Below, one piece after another: positions 37,007 to 49,540 of a stretch of DNA of 64,000 nucleotides (its first letter is position 1; each line of letters starts with the position of its first letter). The notes under the pieces were generated by a model. The model saw only the letters and a list, made by a program, of their open reading frames with translations. It did no database searches and was not told the DNA's origin. Made by a program: the position numbers and the translations under genes. Source of the stretch: Scytalidium lignicola. Its lineage: Eukaryota > Ascomycota > Leotiomycetes. Location: positions 1 to 64,000 of the forward strand of contig NCSJ02000109.1 in the NCBI GenBank assembly GCA_002812745.2, given 5' to 3'.

Positions 37007-38069
37007 ATGCCGCTACACCTTCTCCTTAATAAGGTTGCCATCATAACAGGCGGCACAACAGGAATCGGCCGTGCCATCGCCCTTGAGTATCTCCGGCAAG
37101 GCTGCAATGTAGCCGTGAATCACCTTGCGCTTCCATCCGATGCCGAGCACCTCTCTTCAATGCTAGATGAAGCGAAGGAGATTAAGGCGAATGATTCCGA
37201 GGCTGGTGAACTGATTGAGGTTAAGGGCGACGTTACGGAGTCAGAGACCGGGAAAGGTTTGGTTGAGGAGGCTGTGAAGAGATGGGGGAGAATAGATATT
37301 TGCGTTAGTAATGCGGGGGTGTGCCAGTTTGCGGAGNTTTTTAGAGTGAGTTTGTTGATANTTTTTTATTTTTTTAAATTCCTTTTAGGCAGCATAATCN
37401 TTTTTTCTTTCTATGTCTAGTAGTGGTTGTTTTGGGGAGCTTGGAAATAAGTCTTATATTTATCACGTGCGAAAGGAGGTCCTTTGGAGAAAAGTGGTTG
37501 TGAGAAATAGGAGATTCTCTACTTCATTTCCAAACTAGTCAGAGAGACTTTTTAATACCATAGCTATCATTGAAAGAAACTCTCTACTAACGAATATTTA
37601 CAGACTTACACCTGACCTCTGGTCCTCAACTCTAAACATCAACCTCTCTGGCGCCTTCTACACTTGCCAAGCAGCTACCCGTCAAATGGCCTCCCAAAAT
37701 CCTCCTGGTGGCGCTATAATCGGTATATCCTCTATTTCTGCCCTCGTTGGTGGTGGACTTCAGACGCACTATACACCTACGAAAGCCGGTGTGTTATCTC
37801 TAATGCAGAGCCTGGCGGTTGCATTAGGGAAGTATAACATTCGATGTAATGCATTGTTACCCGGAACTATAAAGACGCAGCTGAACGAGGAAGATCTGAA
37901 TGATGAGGGAAAGAGGAAGTATATGGAGGGAAGGATACCGCTGGGGAGAACAGGGGAACCGAAGGATTTGGCAGGCCCGGCGGTATTTTTGGCATGCGAG
38001 GAGTTGAGTGGGTATGTGAACGGGGCGCAGTTACTGGTTGATGGAGGATTGTTTGTGAACTTGCAGTAA
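37007..38069 (+). CDS. LRA1: L-rhamnose 1-dehydrogenase (short-chain dehydrogenase)
   Basis: Exons 37007-37345 and 37604-38069 (258-nt intron) give 267 aa once the N at 37337 is treated as no base. This is step 1 of fungal L-rhamnose catabolism: NAD(P)-dependent oxidation of L-rhamnose to its lactone. The Rossmann motif ITGGTTGIGRA, the NAG motif (VSNAGVC), and the Ser-Tyr-Lys triad in GISSISALVGG and HYTPTKAG are present. The C-terminal YVNGAQLLVDGGLFVNLQ agrees with yeast L-rhamnose dehydrogenases. With the N counted, the frame breaks before the donor; without it the exon ends ...FAEFLE and continues LTPDLWSSTLNINLSGAF. The intron carries two further Ns beside T runs (37361, 37400). It clusters with LRA3 and the Zn2Cys6 gene. 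Confidence 0.9.
37337..37337. other. Surplus N beside T run, breaks the LRA1 frame
   Basis: Position 37337 is N followed by five T. Skipping it restores a frame that matches conserved dehydrogenase residues and the splice phase, so the N appears to be an assembly artefact. Confidence 0.85.
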
Positions 38070-41000
38070 ATATGTAGATTGAAAGCGAATAAAAAAGGGG
38101 CAATTCCCTCGGCGAAGGGGACAGTGAATTCTAAGAACTATTAATTCCAACTATGCCTGCTTTTAATATATCAATGCTATTGTTTTCGTGAAGGCTTGTA
38201 CTTTTCAATGAGTGAAGAAGACCTCCCCCTTGACTAGCCTCTTCCCTAAAGCTTGTACCTTGGGCATTAAACTATAGATCGACTAAAGGAGCATTGCTTT
38301 CTTAGGCGTGCTCTGTAGATCTACCTATATTTAATTCTGTAGCTACATTTGGTTGGGCTTTCTCTATAACACAAATCAAACATCTCCTCTAGAGAGCTTT
38401 ATTTCCACGACGCTAAACTGGATTGGCATGGTATCTTCAAGGACAAATCAATAACTTGCACTTGGTAGCAATTGTATCCCTTCTTGAGACAGGTCAATTT
38501 GCAGCATCCACCACAGTTTGAAAAAGAAGTAATGATATTTTAAGGTGATACGCCTATATCGCAGGGCATAATTCACGGTTGACCTTGCTCATCAGCCGAA
38601 GCGCGACTCCTCAAACCCTTCTTTGTTGTTAACGTTTATTTCAAATCACGGATATTTGCATTTCAGATCTCCTTCCTCATATCCATACTTGGCATCGGTC
38701 GTAGCACGTCCAGTTTCAAGAATAAAGACAGCTATACCTGTTTCTTTGCGATAAGTTAGATGCTATCGTTCTCTACTATTGTAAAACAATAAAATATATT
38801 ATAGAACTTACCATTCGTTTTTCAGTTGAATTAATTCATATTTTCTTTCTCTATTAGCTAGTAAATTGGCTATTTCTTCCCGTTGGTGATCTATTCTGCA
38901 AAGAGTTAGATATGATTCTATTTCTAGGGATATGTGTGAAAGCATAGCAGATCACCAAAACTTACACCACNTTTTTTTATTGACAATGATGCCGCCGTTC
39001 AGATCCCTAAGTTGATCATGAGGATTCATCTTCTCTGTAGTCAGTCGGATGACTTGGATCTGTAAAAGTTCTCCATTTCTTCCTCTAATCTCCTGATCGA
39101 ACTCTTTTGCTTTTCGGGATGTTGAGAGCCTATCTTGTAGTTCTTAATTTGAGAAATAAGAGCACAAACCTCTTGATCATGGCAATAGTTGAAAGGCAAT
39201 ATTGTTTATTTTTTGCAGGAGATTCTCTATTTCGGGATCTGGAGTAAGTAAGTAAGAAAAATATAGCAATAATAACAACTCGAATTCGTTGCCATAGACC
39301 TCAATATTTGGCTAACTGTCGAAGCTTGGGTTCGAAATTTAAATATTCGACTTCGAGGTGAGAAAAGGCGGTTTGCTCGTGGACCCAACTACTAAGCTGC
39401 GGCTACTTCTACAAGCCATGCCATGCAGAGGAGGAGCTACATATCTCAGAGGCGAATACCTCCGTTCAACTGGCCGTTTTTCTAGAGGCACAACTTTGGC
39501 TCTAGGAGTGTGGAAACCCTCTCCGACACGTGTTATTTCTCAAAACACGTTATAGATGTTCTCTGTTGAATCAGAGATGTAGTCCTGTAGTCCAAGAGGG
39601 AAAATATGAAACGATTTGTCTAGAAAGACACATTCTGGGATATTCACTACCATGGTGCTGTAATTATTGTTGTTCTGCATATAGAATACGGGGTACGAAT
39701 AATATAATTTGAGTGTAGTAAACGCTGCAGTCTTGAAAGTAATATTTGGTGGACAAATCCATGGTACTAGCCGATATTCGGCTGGACCCGAGTCTCCTGA
39801 ACGTAAGGAGGACTGTCTTGAAGTTCTATTCACTTTGAATTCGAATTAAACCCCTGAACAAGAGTGGGAGGAAAGCTTTGGTTGCTTCTTGGGGTCTTTT
39901 TAATTGATTTGGCATTTAATGATTGGTCAAACAATAGAGAGCGGGAAGAGTTTCTATGGCAAGATAGGTGCCTAGCCAAGTACATCAATTTGCGCATGAG
40001 GGAAATGATCTTGTACCATTCTGTGACACGAATCAGATTTACCTTTGCAACNTTTTTTGCTCATGCTCTCAGCTATTACCGTGCCAGACTCACTGTAAGG
40101 GGCAAAAAAAATTTTCCAGTAACTATGTTGCCACAAACTTCCTGTAGCTCTATTAAAAAAAAAGGAAATACTACGAACGGGAGTTCGTGGGCACAAAGCA
40201 AGCCATCTTCATGTATGACATACATGTTGATAGATGTCGGCACTTGATTTACAAACCATACCTTTCAGCTCTTCCAGCTGGCTGCAAGTTCGGGAGGGAA
40301 TCAGATCATGACACCTTAGTTATGCTTGAGATGTCAAAAAATCTCTTTATACCACACTTAGTTTGCTGTGCCCTTCTCGGTGCTGAAACGAGGCTGAGAA
40401 CAAGCAAGCTCACAATTGCATAGCCATGGATATAGGATGTACATAATATGCAGTGCTAAAGAGTTCATCTCGTAAAGCTTATCTGGAGGCAGGAACGCTA
40501 GAAATTCCACAGCACCAAGGGCGATGTCTCTCTAGTACCGTTTCAGGCGAAGCATTCGACTTAGTATTCAAGGTTGAGTGTGCAGTGGGGATCTTGAGAT
40601 AAAAAAATTGGTAGAGCGAGTAAGGGAAATAGGTATGCATGCCTGGCCTCAACCACAGCCATTAGATGTATGAAGAAGTGTATGACTCTCTCCTGCAGTC
40701 ATGTTTGTTCCATGACTGGTGGCAAAACGTGATAAGATTCTAAAACTCGCATCGGAGATAATATGCCTCCGTTCTGCTGGGAGATGTGAAATCTAGAGTA
40801 TTAGCTGAGAAACGAGGACACTCTAATGTTCCATCCCGTTGCCACAGAGGCAAATACACCAGTCGTTGCTTTCAGCCTCTGACTCTTCTGGGGCACAGCA
40901 ACCAGGCAGTCTTGGTAGCTGAAGCAGGATGAGAAATCTCAAGTGTACCGGAAGGCTTCCCAATGGTCAGTATGCCAGTCGTTCTGAGGACGAGGTGCAC

Positions 41001-43602
41001 AGGGTGTATAGTGTGAACCAGACTTCCAGGGAAAATAAACTAAACTTTTTCCAAAAAATAAAGGACTAGCTCCATCATGAGGTTGTGTGAACTCTGAGGC
41101 ACTCAAACATGCAGGCCACCCCTAGGAGCACAGCGGCCGGAAAGATTAGCTGTCCGGTTCTCTCGAATCATGATCTGACAAATGCGTGGATGATGGCTCA
41201 TCTGGAGTAAGAATTGTAGTAGGCGTCAAGAATCAAGGCGGCCTATGACTCCACCGTGGATCCCAGTCTTTGCCGGCCTACCAAATTAGGAAAAATGAGG
41301 GCCCCCAACGAACCTTGAATTATAAGCAGGAACTAGGAATAGTAATGCAAGAAGATTGTTGAATTCATGTAGGCGCCTTGACATGCTAGTATTGGCGTAA
41401 AGGAAAAAGCGTGATAAGATGCAGCAATGATGGAGTGAAGTCGGGATAAGGCCCCGGTGTAACGGCGAGCCCGGGCATTCGGGCACGTTCTTTGGTCCTT
41501 TCAACGAGCCCTTTTCGTCACGGGTAGCGAGTAGAACCTCAGTCAGCAGAGGCAAGAGAAGCCACACTGAGGCGGAGCACACGTCAAACCCTTATGGCGC
41601 ACGCTGCTCGATTAGGAAGTGAGCCAACTTGAACGGTGATTGGCCCATTTGCGAATTTGTGAGTGCCTGAGGTGTTAGCAGACGTCTCTAAAGACGCCGC
41701 ACCAGCCGTCCTGCATTGCACCGTTGATGCTCGCAGCCTAGGCGCGCCTAGTTACAGTGGAATGGATGCTGCTGCAGACGTGCCCCAAAGATCCACCATG
41801 CTGGTCTTCAGCTGGTTCAGGGCGCTGTAGGCTAGCCCTACGAACCGAGGCACTTGTTTCCTCGCGCTTAAGACTTCTTCTACAACAGTTACAGCTTTCT
41901 GCGGTCTAGCTAGTGACGCACCCACCGAAAAGTGATGATCTTTAGCAACCAAACCTTCCATATCGCAAAACTTTTGCCGAGGAGGTACAGTGCGTTAGAC
42001 AATTTGATGGGTGTAAGGCATCAGTATACCATAGGCTGCAAATACGATTCTGAGAGGGGTAATCTCAGATAATCCGATTACCCCTCCAAATCATCGAAAA
42101 CTGAGGCTGTTGATGAACCGATCAACCGAGAAGTGTAGGAATTTGCAATTGACTTCGTAAAGCCCCAGGTATCCAGATTCTCGGAGCATTTGGCCCCCGA
42201 CTTCAAAGCTTGCATACCATGCGACGCCCTGGAAGCTAGCTTCCAGAGTGCCGAGTTTGGTGGAGTTTCAAGGTCATAGTGATGTTGAGAAAGAGTCTGC
42301 CTCGCACGATGTACAGTACGATACGCTTAAACTGGGGATCCGGAACCAGCCTCGCGCTAGGCCGGCCCGTTGGCGGCCACCGCTGATTCGCTGATTTACG
42401 TGGTCTACTACTGTACTGTATGCTCGTACCTCTCTGTAAGATCCATTCCATCTCAAGTGGTTTCTGAAGTTCATTTCATGATTTCTTCCTATACCTGTTT
42501 CTGAGGTACTTGCATGGTTGCGTTAAGGATCTCCCGCATTGTTCTGCGACGGACATTAACTATTCTCCGATTGCAAATGTTTCACAGCAATCAGGCAATC
42601 CCAATGGAACATCTCCTCTGGAACGGCATTTGGACGAGATGCGATGGGAGGGGCATTGCGCGCTTGCGATTTGTCCGGTAGTTGTGGATGTGTGTAAGCA
42701 CGACCCGTCCTAATGGGTGGGCTGCTGCTGTGAAGGCACTCATGTCTCGTGTGCTTTCCCATCAGTAGCCCTGGTAATTGCAGCTGCAGGCACCGTAGCT
42801 TACTTAGTAGGGATCGCTTTTAAATTCAGCTTCGTGTTTGGCTTCATCATACAGGTACCCGCCTGCGGTGGATGCAGACCTGCACAACCCTCTGTGACCG
42901 TGAGCGGCCGTCTGCGTCGTGGTACAGAAGGTGCGAGAGGGAGGGAGAGGACATGCATGCGAACGCTGGTCGTACTGGAACAGCTGCTGGGGATCTGTTT
43001 TGACGGTAGTTTCAAGCTGGAAAGCCATTTAACCTTCCATGCAGTGTACCATCGCCGTACTGTAGATATAGCGATACTACTGTACAGTAGCACTGGAGCA
43101 TTGTAGGACTATACGGTGAATCCCATACGTATCGGGACGTCGTTACACCATAGCAGAAGGAAGCCCAGTGGGAAAAACGTTCCAGAAGGGACCGACCTGG
43201 AGATGTCAATGTCCCTCTCACACCGCACCCACGCCTTTGTTGCTCACCTCATCGACCATGATTGTCGTCATTCTGGACCCCTCCTGGCCACGCAGAGCAA
43301 TCCTGGGGAGTGTAAGGTGTAAGCATGGTTGTGGGCAGGGTCGCTGGATCTAGCATTGGCCTGGCCATCGCGCCCGGCCGTTGATGATGACCGTGGAAGC
43401 GGCCTAACCAGCGGCCAGCTCGTGGCCAGGTGTCGCACTGTTGCCACGAGCATGGCGTCTCTTAAGATCCGATGGCCGCCTGGCAGGCCATGGCCATGCT
43501 GTGGCCCTGCAAGCCACTCGGGGCTTACAGTGGCGCGATGTACGAAAGTACGAACTGAAGCCCCGGCGCCGATGCAGACCAAACAAAGCACAGGACAGTA
43601 CC

Positions 43603-43631
43603 GTACTGTACCGTACCGCATTGTACTGTAC
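43603..43631. repeat. Cluster of GTACTGTAC / CCGTAC words
   Basis: Two exact GTACTGTAC copies (43603-43611, 43623-43631) flank a CCGTACC, preceded by CAGTACCGTACTG. It is the densest patch of a word found 8 times in the window's non-coding DNA. Confidence 0.7.
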
Positions 43632-43652
43632 GAGCAAAACCGGGGGTTGCAC

Positions 43653-43673
43653 CGTTTCGTTTCGTTTCGTTTC
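43653..43673. repeat. (CGTTT)4 tandem repeat
   Basis: Four consecutive copies of a CGTTT pentamer in intergenic DNA. Confidence 0.8.
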
Positions 43674-44554
43674 CTTCCCTGCCTGGGGAGGTGTGCAACG
43701 GCCGCTCAAGAGGCTGAGGTGTTACTCAGCGCACTGCTCTCTCAGCCCTCTGAGGGGTCCGCCCCATCCCGACTCTCGCTATTGCCCGATCGGGTGAAGC
43801 GAACCTAGCATCATGAGCATCAGGGTTTGAAGGCTACTTGTTCTGTATTATTCTTATTTTATTATTATTTTATTTTATTATTTCTTTTTTGATTCGGCCA
43901 CTAGCTGCCCTGCGCGCCTGCTTCTGGTAGGTTAGCCACAGGAACAGACCACCTGTTTGGACTGAGCAGGTGCCGTCGCATCGCAGCATCCGTTTTCTTA
44001 CAGTAAACTCTTCCCTTTTCGTGCCTCGCGCTTGCCAACCTTCCCACTCTCCCTTCCGCAACATGCCGGCCTTGAACCATGACGCTTCTCGAGCAGCATA
44101 GGACGACTGCGCCTTCGACTCATCTTCTCTTCCACCCCATGTATAGTCCATCCTGCACGTTTGACCTGCATATCTTGTGCATGTTCACTCCCATGGATAA
44201 TACCACTGCTGCCTTACTAGCATTCTGGCATGACTTCAACTCAGTCAGCCAAAGAAGACTATAAGGCAGGCAGCTCTCCCAGCTTCAATGCCTCTTTCCA
44301 CTTCATCCTCAATCTCAGCAGCAACAGCAGCAGTCCTTTCTCTCTCTCGCTTGTGTCTTCCTTTAGACTTTTCCTTGCTTGGGCTTCTCTTTTAGTCGGT
44401 TCCCATTAATATATTTTATAGCATCGCTGCCTCCGTCTCAACTTCTCTCAGCTCTACCTCGTACTACCTGCGTCCGAGATTATTTACCACCTACCATTGA
44501 CATCTCGCTGGCGCCGATCTCACTTATATCTTCTCTCCCTTCAAGTCCATTACA

Positions 44555-44815
44555 ATGTGCTACCTAGTTGTCGAGAGATACTCGGTCTGCCGATGTCTCT
44601 ACTACGAGCACAGCATTGATATGTGTGCCGCATATGGTACGCAAGGTCACCCAATACAGGAGAGGACTATACTGGTAGGATATGCCTGTGACAAGCATTC
44701 GGGCCATCAGAATAGCCAAAACTCTTCCTCACACGGAGGGTACTCGGATTCAGGCTACGGAACGGCCAGCCATGGCTCGCATCACCGCTCATCGCGCCAG
44801 CACCACCGCCGATGA
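44555..44815 (+). CDS. Small conserved-looking Cys/His protein
   Basis: A single exon of 86 aa with an ATG after a long pyrimidine-rich leader. The first 52 residues are ordered and Cys-rich: MCYLVVERYSVCRCLYYEHS and then DMCAAYG, HPIQERTILVGYACDKHS. Cys2, 12, 14, 24 and 51 with nearby His suggest metal binding. The last 34 residues are Ser/Gly/His-rich and end in a basic RQHHRR. The N-terminal pattern (MC..V.E.Y..C.C.Y..H..D.C..YG) resembles uncharacterised small proteins I recall from many Pezizomycotina. I assign no function. Codon composition is balanced, unlike the surrounding T-rich sequence, which supports a real gene. Confidence 0.65.
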   Translation: MCYLVVERYSVCRCLYYEHSIDMCAAYGTQGHPIQERTILVGYACDKHSGHQNSQNSSSHGGYSDSGYGTASHGSHHRSSRQHHRR

Positions 44816-47800
44816 AACATATTGTCTTCGATAACGGGCTTTTCATGGCAATCGCGGCCACTCTTGCGCTTCGAGTTCGGCGACTGGGTGCATTTTCTCT
44901 TCTCCTTCCGAGGCAGGACTTCTTCGGCCCCTCCTTCTCAGCTAACGCTCTTGTTGGTCGGCCATGATCGATTGGCTTCCACTTCGGCGCCTTAGAGCGC
45001 AATTCGCACATCCATATCACCCACGTAGCCGATTTTCCCTTTTAATCCTCTCCACATACAATAATTTCTTCTCTCACGAGCAAACGAGTGCATGAACGAA
45101 ATAAATATTCTAAGAAAGACACGCGCGATGCTATGATTCTCACGACGTTATCGAAGGCGCAACGACGGATGATTACGAAAGGATTCGAACACTCAGACAC
45201 ATATATCGTACAGAACTGTCTTTGGAACAGCCAATTGGGTTGCATTGCATGCGGGAATCTTGAAGCATAGCGTTGGGATATGGGATATGGGATATGGGCA
45301 TAGTATTTTGCTATCAGGCGTTTCTACTGTGGCTCTCCTTTGTTTCGGTTTTAGCCCCCTCTTTTTCCATTATGGATTGCATATTGAAGGATGATACCTG
45401 GTGTTTGGGAGGATTTCTGTTTTTGAATGTTTCCTTTTATTTGTCCAATTTTCTTATCGACCCATTTCCTTTTTCATTTCCCCCCAAAGGATGTCGCTCT
45501 ATGATTCACATTTACCGATTCTATGGGCACCTTGCACCTTCCCCAGTGGATTTACTTTTTCCTCTTTTCTTTTGGCATTTACAGGAGCTAGTCTCCAGCT
45601 CACGCACCAAAAATATGGATTGGGAGTTTTGCGCTATACTGTTGGAATCTTTGCTTTGCGGGTCAGGATCAGGCGGGGCCTGCTGGAAGGGACTGGCTTC
45701 CCTTGTGTACCAATGAAGCACTTTCGTTAGGGAACTCCTGGAGGGTATACCTTATAAATTAATCTCATATCTTTAAATTGTATTCCTGTTGACTTGAGTG
45801 TATCTGGTTTGAATGCGCGTTCTCCCTGCTTGAATTTGTTCGAGTGTCGAACATCGGAGCGCGCAAAATGTTTTGCGATTGTGGTTCTGCGCCGGGATGC
45901 TGGAATGTGGGACATGCGGTGGTGCGTCATAGGCCCAGGAACAGGCCTAAGGCGCCGTTCTGGAAGATCCAATCACACAAGCGGGCCTGAATTCTCGGGC
46001 TCTAGTTCGACAAGTCCAAGCACCACAACGCCAAATTTAGCCATCTGCCTTGGCTTAGGTCTTATGCCAGGTCACTTGATGAAGCCTAGATACTACCATC
46101 GTGACTACGTGATGACCCATTATTCCTGCGCCGGGAAGAGAAGAGCATCTCCATGATTTCTCATCGCTATCCACCATATGATGTGTTTTATTTCGCTCAT
46201 GCCGATTCGCAAGTCTTCCATTTTCCAAGTAAATTCAACAAATAGAAATATAACAAGGTGATACACAGTACCGTACATTATGATACTCAAAAAATTTCGC
46301 GCATTCCAGCGTTCTGGTTTGACAGATCTCAAATGGCAATGTCGTAAAAAAGAAAGTAAGCGCTCGAGCAAAAACAGTGCATTTCCTCGCGGCAGCGCGG
46401 AAATGCACGACTTACAGCGGGCGCCCGAAGCGTCTCTCTGTTTGTGTCTCTCCCTACTAGACGTGCTAAATTATTCTAGTAAAGTGTGTCTCTTTCTTCT
46501 TTTTCTTTTCTTGTCTCTCGTTTCTGTATGTCTCTCCCTCCCTCTTGGGTAGACCGGGATAATCCATGGGGCCGATAGACGGGAGCGAATCGGCGCTAAG
46601 AGTGTTGTGACAGGCATGAATGGATGTACAGTACGCGCGTGTTTTTTTGTGTGGAAGTGCATGCATCAATAGAAACATCGTCTTGTGCGCTTTCGCATAC
46701 GTTATCTTTTGAAGGTACTGACGTATGCAAAAAAATTGAAAGATGAGAAGTGATAATCGGATGGTGTGGGAGGAATGGGGGTTGAAATAGAAAAGTTTTT
46801 GTTCAAGAATAGCATCAAATTTTTGCGCAAATATAGAAGNAAAAAAAACCTAAGTGCTTGTATCTCTGTAGAATTCAACACAACCAAGAAAAATTGTCAC
46901 TCATTTGTTTCTCAAATCTTTTCTAAACTGGGGTATTTTGTTTCCCGCATCGCATGTTTTCTGGTGATTTTGTTGGGGTGTTGTACCGAACCTTTACGGA
47001 GGTACCCCCTGGAGAATAAGTTAAACCCGACGGCGCCTCCGCCGCCGTCGCAGCTCCCTTCGATAGAAGTGCCGATGCTAGTTTTAAGCGGCACCTGAAT
47101 TTAGTTACCCGGGCGGGGGGCATGCCCCATGCGGGTCCCTTCGCATGCGTGGTGCGTGGGTGCTATTTTTAGAGCGGGGTTAGGTTGGTGTGGTGGGTTG
47201 GTGATATGTTTGTAGTGCCTTTTTCTGACAAAACGGAAAGTCATTTCTTACATTGTCGTTATGTATGCTATTATAAATGTGGGTACAATATAATTATGGC
47301 CATTTTAGATATTCAGTGTACGGTATATGCCATTGTGCTATAGTGTACTCTATTAATTGCTCAGATCGAATGCCGTGCCGTGTTACGTCGTGACAGATGC
47401 TGGGTTTTGACAGATGGTGCGTGTGCGATGTGACAGGGACGAGCCACCACCAACTATCTGTCCTTCTCAGACAGGGATCTTGGTCATGATCTAGAGATCC
47501 GGACAGCCTGGTCTCTGAATAGAACCGGGCTGCCAGGCTAGCACTACGCTGGACAAGGGACGCGTCAGTACGAAAGTACAGGAAAAAACAACTCGATATC
47601 TGCGACGGGATCGACAATTGCTTTTCTTAATCTAGGACGTGCACGGCAATAATGGATAGTGGTGATGATCCTGCTGACGGTGCATGCTGATGCAGATATT
47701 GTTGCTATCGTAATAACTCTATCATCCACATACCCTTATTTTCCGCGGCGCTTGAGTAAGTTAAAGATAAATTTAGAGGTGTGGCTTGGGTTATTTTGAG

Positions 47801-48901
47801 GCAGCTAGGGTTTTTGAATTAGTACTAGATTAGATGGCTACATGTAAATAGCGTGATAATCAGATAACGAGTTGTGGACGTTGTTAGATATTCATGCAAC
47901 TCAGGAATGACAAGCCATGAGGACTCTCTTAAGGTCTTTTCCTGGATATTAGTGTGGAGTGGATTTCGTACTCAGGCATTACTTCGTTCTTGATCAATCA
48001 GCCAATGCATCAATCAGTCTACAGGTACAGTGCATTATTTGTGGGGTTGAAAATAGGTGGAGAGCAAGCAAGAAATGGGAATTATTCTGAAATATGACCA
48101 TCCATGCACATTGCTCTCGATAAGCGATCGATCATTACAACGGGGGATTGCCATGCTGCCATGCAGTGCTGCATGGCATCGTAGGATCTTCCTAGCGTGC
48201 CTATCTATGTTATGCTTCGATATGGGACTAGCATGATAATCTGAAGATAAGATAGAGTCATTACACACGCAATTACACATCATGGGTGCATTAAAGGTAG
48301 AGAGATCCCTGGCAAATAGCTCAAAATTTGCTATTTTGTAATTCATATGCAATTTAAGTCTATTGAAAAGCTATATGGAACCCTCTTAATTTGATTAGAA
48401 CATATCCCGTAGCTATGACAGCTTTAAGATGTGAAATGATGTCAAAGTTATATCATAAACCAGGTGCTTGTTATGGAATTATGCCAATTACGTTAATTAT
48501 GAAAATAACGTGCTTAGATTTGTCCTTTCTGACGGACCAGTGTGAGAAAGTTGGTGCCTGATTTACTGTCAATAAGATCGATCATTGAGATCACTAATTC
48601 AATTTAAGCTTTACTCTATATAGACATATAATTAGCGTGAAAAATAAATTTCAAACATATATACGATCTGTCTGATTCACTTCGTACAGCAGCTTAAGTT
48701 TGGGATTTTACCTTGCTTCAACATCATTTCACGTCCTAAAACTGTCTTTTGTTTTAATCAACCTAAGAGTACTTCGACAACATGTTTTCGTCCCAGATTC
48801 TATCCTCACGTACAACCTATTGCGACTGATATATCAGCACAGGTGTCATAACGTCAGATAAACAGATCGATAGACCTGCTCCTTATGTTATCGACGGGAA
48901 A
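44816..48901. other. 4.1-kb gene-poor region
   Basis: No supported gene. It contains three tandem TGGGATA copies (45274-45298), a T-rich stretch giving a spurious hydrophobic frame (45273-45716), a GTACAGTAC word (46626-46634), an N at 46840, and an AT-rich end (47.7-48.8 kb). Confidence 0.45.
45274..45298. repeat. (TGGGATA)3 tandem repeat
   Basis: Three perfect copies of TGGGATA plus a partial fourth, 3' of the 86-aa gene. Confidence 0.85.
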
Positions 48902-49160
48902 ATGCGACCTAAGGAGCTGAAGGGATATCTTGCAGACCCAAAACTCGAGTTTCAGAAAAAGAATATCTTAAAGCTCGTCAGCATATACGAAACTGGCGAG
49001 TTAACTGGACTAAATGGCACCCCAGTTTATCTGAAGAATGGCGAAGTAGTAGACAGGTGGCCTACTTATGAGGAGATTACCTCAGAGATAGTCTATTTCG
49101 TCAAGGTAGATTTGAAGCCTTCACTTGTGTTATCTCTTAACTAACTTGCAGTTCAGGTGA
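48902..49160 (+). CDS. Unrecognised small protein
   Basis: From the ATG at 48902 the frame runs to 49105, then a 46-nt intron (49106-49151, branch CTAAC, acceptor TTGCAG) leads to a short final exon (Phe-Arg-stop). The product is 70 aa from this ATG. The composition is that of a real globular protein: ELKGYLADPKLEFQKKNILK, GLNGTPVYLKNGEVVDRWPT, YEEITSEIVYF. The frame is open upstream for another 25 codons (ending ...RPAPYVIDGK before the ATG), so there may be a 5' exon. An ATG at 48782 could join only through a 33-nt intron, which is too short to trust. I recognise no family, signal peptide or membrane segment. It stands alone in AT-rich DNA. Confidence 0.5.
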
Positions 49161-49494
49161 TTTATTATCAGCTCATGCAGAACAATCAACCGAAGGTACT
49201 TCGTGACAATTAAGGTTGTTACAAGTACTTGTTGACTGATCTATAGTCAGCTTTTCACATGGCGCAGTCTACAGCTTCTGGAATTGTTCCTCAATATGTG
49301 CATAAGGTGGACTGATAATCTTTTCTTGGCCACCAAGGCTCAACATCTGTACGCAGTGAGGGCTATGAACCTACAGCATTCTGAGGATAGGTTGTAGAGC
49401 TAAGATCCAGTCACAACGAAATTATAACGATTTGACACGTTCTCATACCTTCTAGGAGGTCTTCAGGATCAGAGATCCGCCGGACGCAAATAAC

Positions 49495-49540
<46 letters not shown>

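Larger units (their letters stand above)
38070..44554. other. 6.5-kb gene-poor region
   Basis: No gene I can support. 38.1-41 kb is AT-rich, with Ns at 38971 and 40052 and several short protein-like stretches around 39300-40450 on both strands that may be decayed coding sequence. 42.2-43.8 kb is more GC-rich with many overlapping spurious open frames, and holds three exact GTACTGTAC-type words (42311, 43603, 43623). 44281-44554 is strongly pyrimidine-rich and is probably the leader of the next gene. Confidence 0.45.

Noticed and set aside
42230..43810. Many overlapping open frames in a GC-richer patch
   Set aside because: Frames on both strands are equally open and none shows domain-like sequence. 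Higher GC simply lowers stop frequency.
45170..45200. GATTCGAAC word resembling a tRNA B box on the minus strand
   Set aside because: The flanks do not pair into a T-arm and no A box lies at the right distance.
45273..45716. 147-aa hydrophobic plus-strand open frame
   Set aside because: T-rich sequence always gives Phe/Leu-rich frames. It starts inside a TGGGATA repeat and has no family features.
48782..48842. First exon (ATG 48782) for the orphan small gene via a 33-nt intron
   Set aside because: A 33-nt intron is shorter than any other here (minimum about 46 nt), so I kept the ATG at 48902 and flagged the 5' end as unresolved.
49495..49540. CAT repeat as a possible CRISPR or regulatory array
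   Set aside because: It is a simple perfect trinucleotide microsatellite without spacers.
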